Part shown: piece by piece, positions 6,279 through 8,264 of the stretch
How the letters are laid out: each line of letters begins with the position of its first letter
Numbering within the stretch: position 1 is the first letter of the stretch
Assembly (NCBI GenBank): GCA_036558265.1
Contig: DATBFY010000240.1
Span: 1-8,264 of the forward strand
Source: RYN-433 sp036558265
GTDB lineage: Bacteria > Planctomycetota > Phycisphaerae > Tepidisphaerales > Tepidisphaeraceae
Length of the DNA: 8,264 nt
Reading direction: 5' to 3'
Program-made: the position numbers and the translations under genes
The notes under the pieces: model-generated
The model's database searches: none
Told to the model about the DNA's origin: nothing
Seen by the model: the letters and a program-made list of their open reading frames with translations, nothing else

Positions 6279-6629
6279 ATGGCGTCGATGGACCCCCGCA
6301 CCACGCCGTTGAAGCTCGATCTCAAGCGGGATGAGAAGCTGGAGATCCGGTGGCAGGACGGGCACGTGTGCGTATACCCGATCGCGTACTTGCGGAAGAA
6401 CTGTCCGTGCGCGAGCTGCAAGACGTTTCGGGAGGAACAGGCGACACGGCCGCGGACGAGCCTGACCGTGTTCTCGAAGACGAGCGAGGGGCCGCTGGTG
6501 GCGACCAACGCCGAACTGGTCGGCGGGTATGCCTTACGGATCGACTGGTCGGACCAGCACAACAGCGGGATCTACTCGTTCCAGTACCTCCGCGAGATCT
6601 GCCCGGATGAAGCCAAGGACAAGACCTGA
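6279..6629 (+). CDS. DUF971 / gamma-butyrobetaine hydroxylase-like N-terminal domain protein
   Basis: The 116-residue product consists of a single domain of the DUF971 (GBBH-like N-terminal) family. Hallmarks are TPLKLDLKRDEKLEIRWQDG (9-28), the LRKNCPCASC cluster (38-47), and WSDQHNSGIYSFQYLR (90-105). C42, C44, C47 and H94 correspond to the three Cys and one His that bind structural zinc in human gamma-butyrobetaine hydroxylase, so zinc binding is likely. The catalytic oxygenase domain of that enzyme is absent, as is normal for bacterial stand-alone members, whose biochemical role is not settled; in some bacteria the domain is attached to Mrp/ApbC-type iron-sulfur proteins. It has no signal peptide or membrane segment and is expected in the cytosol. 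Its last 23 nt overlap the start of the secreted DUF5722 gene, implying co-transcription. Codons end mainly in G, unlike the genes at 1-5235. Confidence 0.9.
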   Translation: MASMDPRTTPLKLDLKRDEKLEIRWQDGHVCVYPIAYLRKNCPCASCKTFREEQATRPRTSLTVFSKTSEGPLVATNAELVGGYALRIDWSDQHNSGIYSFQYLREICPDEAKDKT

Positions 6630-8264
6630 GCGGCGTTTTCGATCGATCATTGTTGGTTGCGTTCTGCTGTTCCTGATCCGCTCGGCCACGGTGCAGGCCG
6701 CCGGCGGGCCCGACGATGCGCTGCGCGGGTATCTGGATCGTGCCTATCCGTGCGAGATCACGCGGGTCGTGGTGGATGTGGAGAAGGCGGTTGTCGAAGG
6801 GCGGATCGGCCAGGATGCGACGGACGTGTTCCTCGCGCGCGCGCCGCTGGAATTGCCGATCACGGCGGTCGATCGGTTTGAGGTCGTTGGGCCGATCCGC
6901 GCGGGAGGCGACGGGCGGTTCAGCGTCAGCGTCCCGGGGGATCGGCTGCTGGACCGCTGGGCGATCGTCGCGAAGGCGGCGGGGGGCGGGGTTGGGTTGA
7001 TGTCACATTTGCGGTATGCGGATGAGGTGAAGGCCGATGCCGCGCCGCCCTGGCCGACGCCGCGCGGGAAGAAGGGGATCGGGGCGTTGTGGCCGGGCCG
7101 CCCGCTGGCGGACCTGGACGACCTGGGGATCTCGTGGGCGACGGTGAACGTGTCGATCAACGGTTTCATGCGGACGACGCCGGGCGCGGGGCGCACGGCG
7201 TTCGAGGCGGAGGGGCGGACGTGGTACGCGGATGACGGCTACGTGGCGAACCTCGACCGGGCGCTGCTGGAGGCGGCGCGGCGTCAGATCACGGTGTCGG
7301 CGATCATCCTGGTCGGCCACGCCAAAAGCGCCGCGGATCCGGCCTGGGGGAAGCTGATCGCGCATCCCGATGCGGATCCGGCCGGGCACTTCGCGATGCC
7401 GAACCTGGTGAGCCGCGAGGGGGTTCAGGCGTACGCGGCGGCGCTGGAGTTCCTGGCGCGGCGGTATTGCCGGGCGGATGGACAGTTCGGGCGCATCCAT
7501 CACTGGATCCTGCACAACGAGGTGGACGCGGGGTGGGAGTGGACCAACGCCGGGGAGAAGACGGCGCTGGCGTATTTGGACCTGTATCACAAGTCGATGC
7601 GGATGGCGCACCTGATCGCGCGGCGGTATGACCCGCGCGCCAAGGCGTTTATTTCGCTGACGCACTTCTGGTCGCGGCCGGGTGGAAAGCACTTTTACGC
7701 GTCGAGGGAGCTGCTGGAACTGCTGCTGGCGTTCTCGCGGGCGGAGGGGGATTTCGACTGGGGGATCGCGCAGCATCCGTACCCGCAGGACCTGGGCAAT
7801 CCGCGCGTCTGGGAGGACAAGGCGGTGAACTTCACCTTCGACACGCCGCAGATCACGTTCAAGAACATCGAGGTACTGGACGCATGGGTGCGGCGGCCGG
7901 CGGCGATGTACCTGGGCACGCACGTGCGCAGCGTTCACCTGACGGAGCAGGGGTTGAACTCGCGGGACTATTCGGAGAAGTCGCTAAGGGACCAGGCGGC
8001 GGGGATGGCGTACGCGTGGAAGAAGATCGAGGGGCTCAAGACGATCGAGGCGTTCGATTATCACAACTGGGTGGACAACCGGGGCGAAGGGGGGCTGCGG
8101 ATCGGGCTGCGGCGGTTTGCGGATGACCAGGACGAGCCGCTGGGGAAGAAGCCGGTGTGGTTGGTGTATCAGGCGGCGGGGACGGATCGGGAGGCGGAGG
8201 TGTTCGCGCCGTACAAGTCGGTGGTGGGCGTGAAGGAGTGGGGGGAGGTGCGGCGGTCGTTGCC
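6607..8264 (+). CDS. Secreted DUF5722-family protein, probable TIM-barrel glycoside hydrolase (3' end outside window)
   Basis: The frame is open from ATG at 6607 to the window edge (552 full codons). The first 31 residues form a signal peptide: basic MKPRTRPERRFR, hydrophobic SIIVGCVLLFLI, and a VQA-A cleavage site near 31/32. This supports the start despite a weak ribosome site; translation is probably coupled to the overlapping DUF971 gene. Residues about 40-120 look like a beta-rich accessory domain. From about 165 the DUF5722 core follows: DLGISWATVNVSING (172-186), IHHWILHNEVDAGWEWTN (298-315), AFISLTHFWSR (347-357), EGDFDWGIAQHPYP (380-393), FDTPQITFKNIEVLDAW (411-427), HLTEQGLNSRDYSEKSL (444-460) and FDYHNWVDN (483-491). 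The NE pair at 304-305 and E447 in LTEQG have the placement of acid/base and nucleophile in clan GH-A barrels (inference). The match to DUF5722 is by recalled pattern. Substrate is unknown; C-terminal residues are lost at the edge, probably few. Confidence 0.85.
   Translation, partial: MKPRTRPERRFRSIIVGCVLLFLIRSATVQAAGGPDDALRGYLDRAYPCEITRVVVDVEKAVVEGRIGQDATDVFLARAPLELPITAVDRFEVVGPIRAGGDGRFSVSVPGDRLLDRWAIVAKAAGGGVGLMSHLRYADEVKADAAPPWPTPRGKKGIGALWPGRPLADLDDLGISWATVNVSINGFMRTTPGAGRTAFEAEGRTWYADDGYVANLDRALLEAARRQITVSAIILVGHAKSAADPAWGKLIAHPDADPAGHFAMPNLVSREGVQAYAAALEFLARRYCRADGQFGRIHHWILHNEVDAGWEWTNAGEKTALAYLDLYHKSMRMAHLIARRYDPRAKAFISLTHFWSRPGGKHFYASRELLELLLAFSRAEGDFDWGIAQHPYPQDLGNPRVWEDKAVNFTFDTPQITFKNIEVLDAWVRRPAAMYLGTHVRSVHLTEQGLNSRDYSEKSLRDQAAGMAYAWKKIEGLKTIEAFDYHNWVDNRGEGGLRIGLRRFADDQDEPLGKKPVWLVYQAAGTDREAEVFAPYKSVVGVKEWGEVRRSL

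Noticed and set aside
7003..7938. 311-codon minus-strand open frame
   Set aside because: It is antisense to the DUF5722 core, whose conserved motifs continue through the same interval; it is R/P-rich.

Overview
The window is GC-rich DNA that looks like a member of the Planctomycetota, possibly a Phycisphaerae-type lineage. The taxonomic clues are two proteins starting with the LEPR-XLL-like N-terminal motif of planctomycete exported proteins (RLEQLEGRWMMSG and IESLESRLFLSA), a relic carrying the planctomycete-typical CPxCGYDL zinc-ribbon motif, and a DUF5722-type protein. Family names come from motif recognition by eye; no database was searched.

Layout. (1) Positions 1-422 (+) hold the C-terminal end of a repeat protein of the beta-propeller-like 'G-x-P-x-x-S-Y-Y-D...DLKFA' type. 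A strong perfect hairpin at 457-491 probably terminates it. (2) Positions 423-874 are non-coding leader with small hairpins. (3) Positions 875-2929 (+) encode an animal-type heme peroxidase with a C-terminal SdrD_B-like domain. (4) Positions 2932-5235 (-) encode a heparinase II/III-like polysaccharide lyase. It converges on the peroxidase gene with a 2-nt gap, and a hairpin inside the end of the peroxidase gene sits where the lyase terminator would be. (5) Positions 5236-6278 are a gene-poor kilobase with an 8-bp tandem repeat, a decayed membrane/zinc-ribbon gene, and a 108-bp element bounded by 14-bp perfect inverted repeats. (6) Positions 6279-6629 (+) encode a small DUF971/GBBH-like N-terminal domain protein with a likely zinc site. 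It overlaps by 23 nt with (7), positions 6607 to the window end (+), a secreted DUF5722-family protein that looks like a TIM-barrel glycoside hydrolase.

Function together. Apart from the small DUF971 protein, every intact product looks exported: a repeat protein, an oxidative enzyme, a polysaccharide lyase and a probable glycosidase. This fits extracellular attack on complex polysaccharide or organic matter. It is inference only: the genes are in separate transcription units and no transporter, SusC/D-like pair, sulfatase or regulator is visible. I see no defence system, CRISPR array, transposase, integrase, tRNA or rRNA. The least described items are the DUF5722 protein with two candidate catalytic glutamates and the composite peroxidase.
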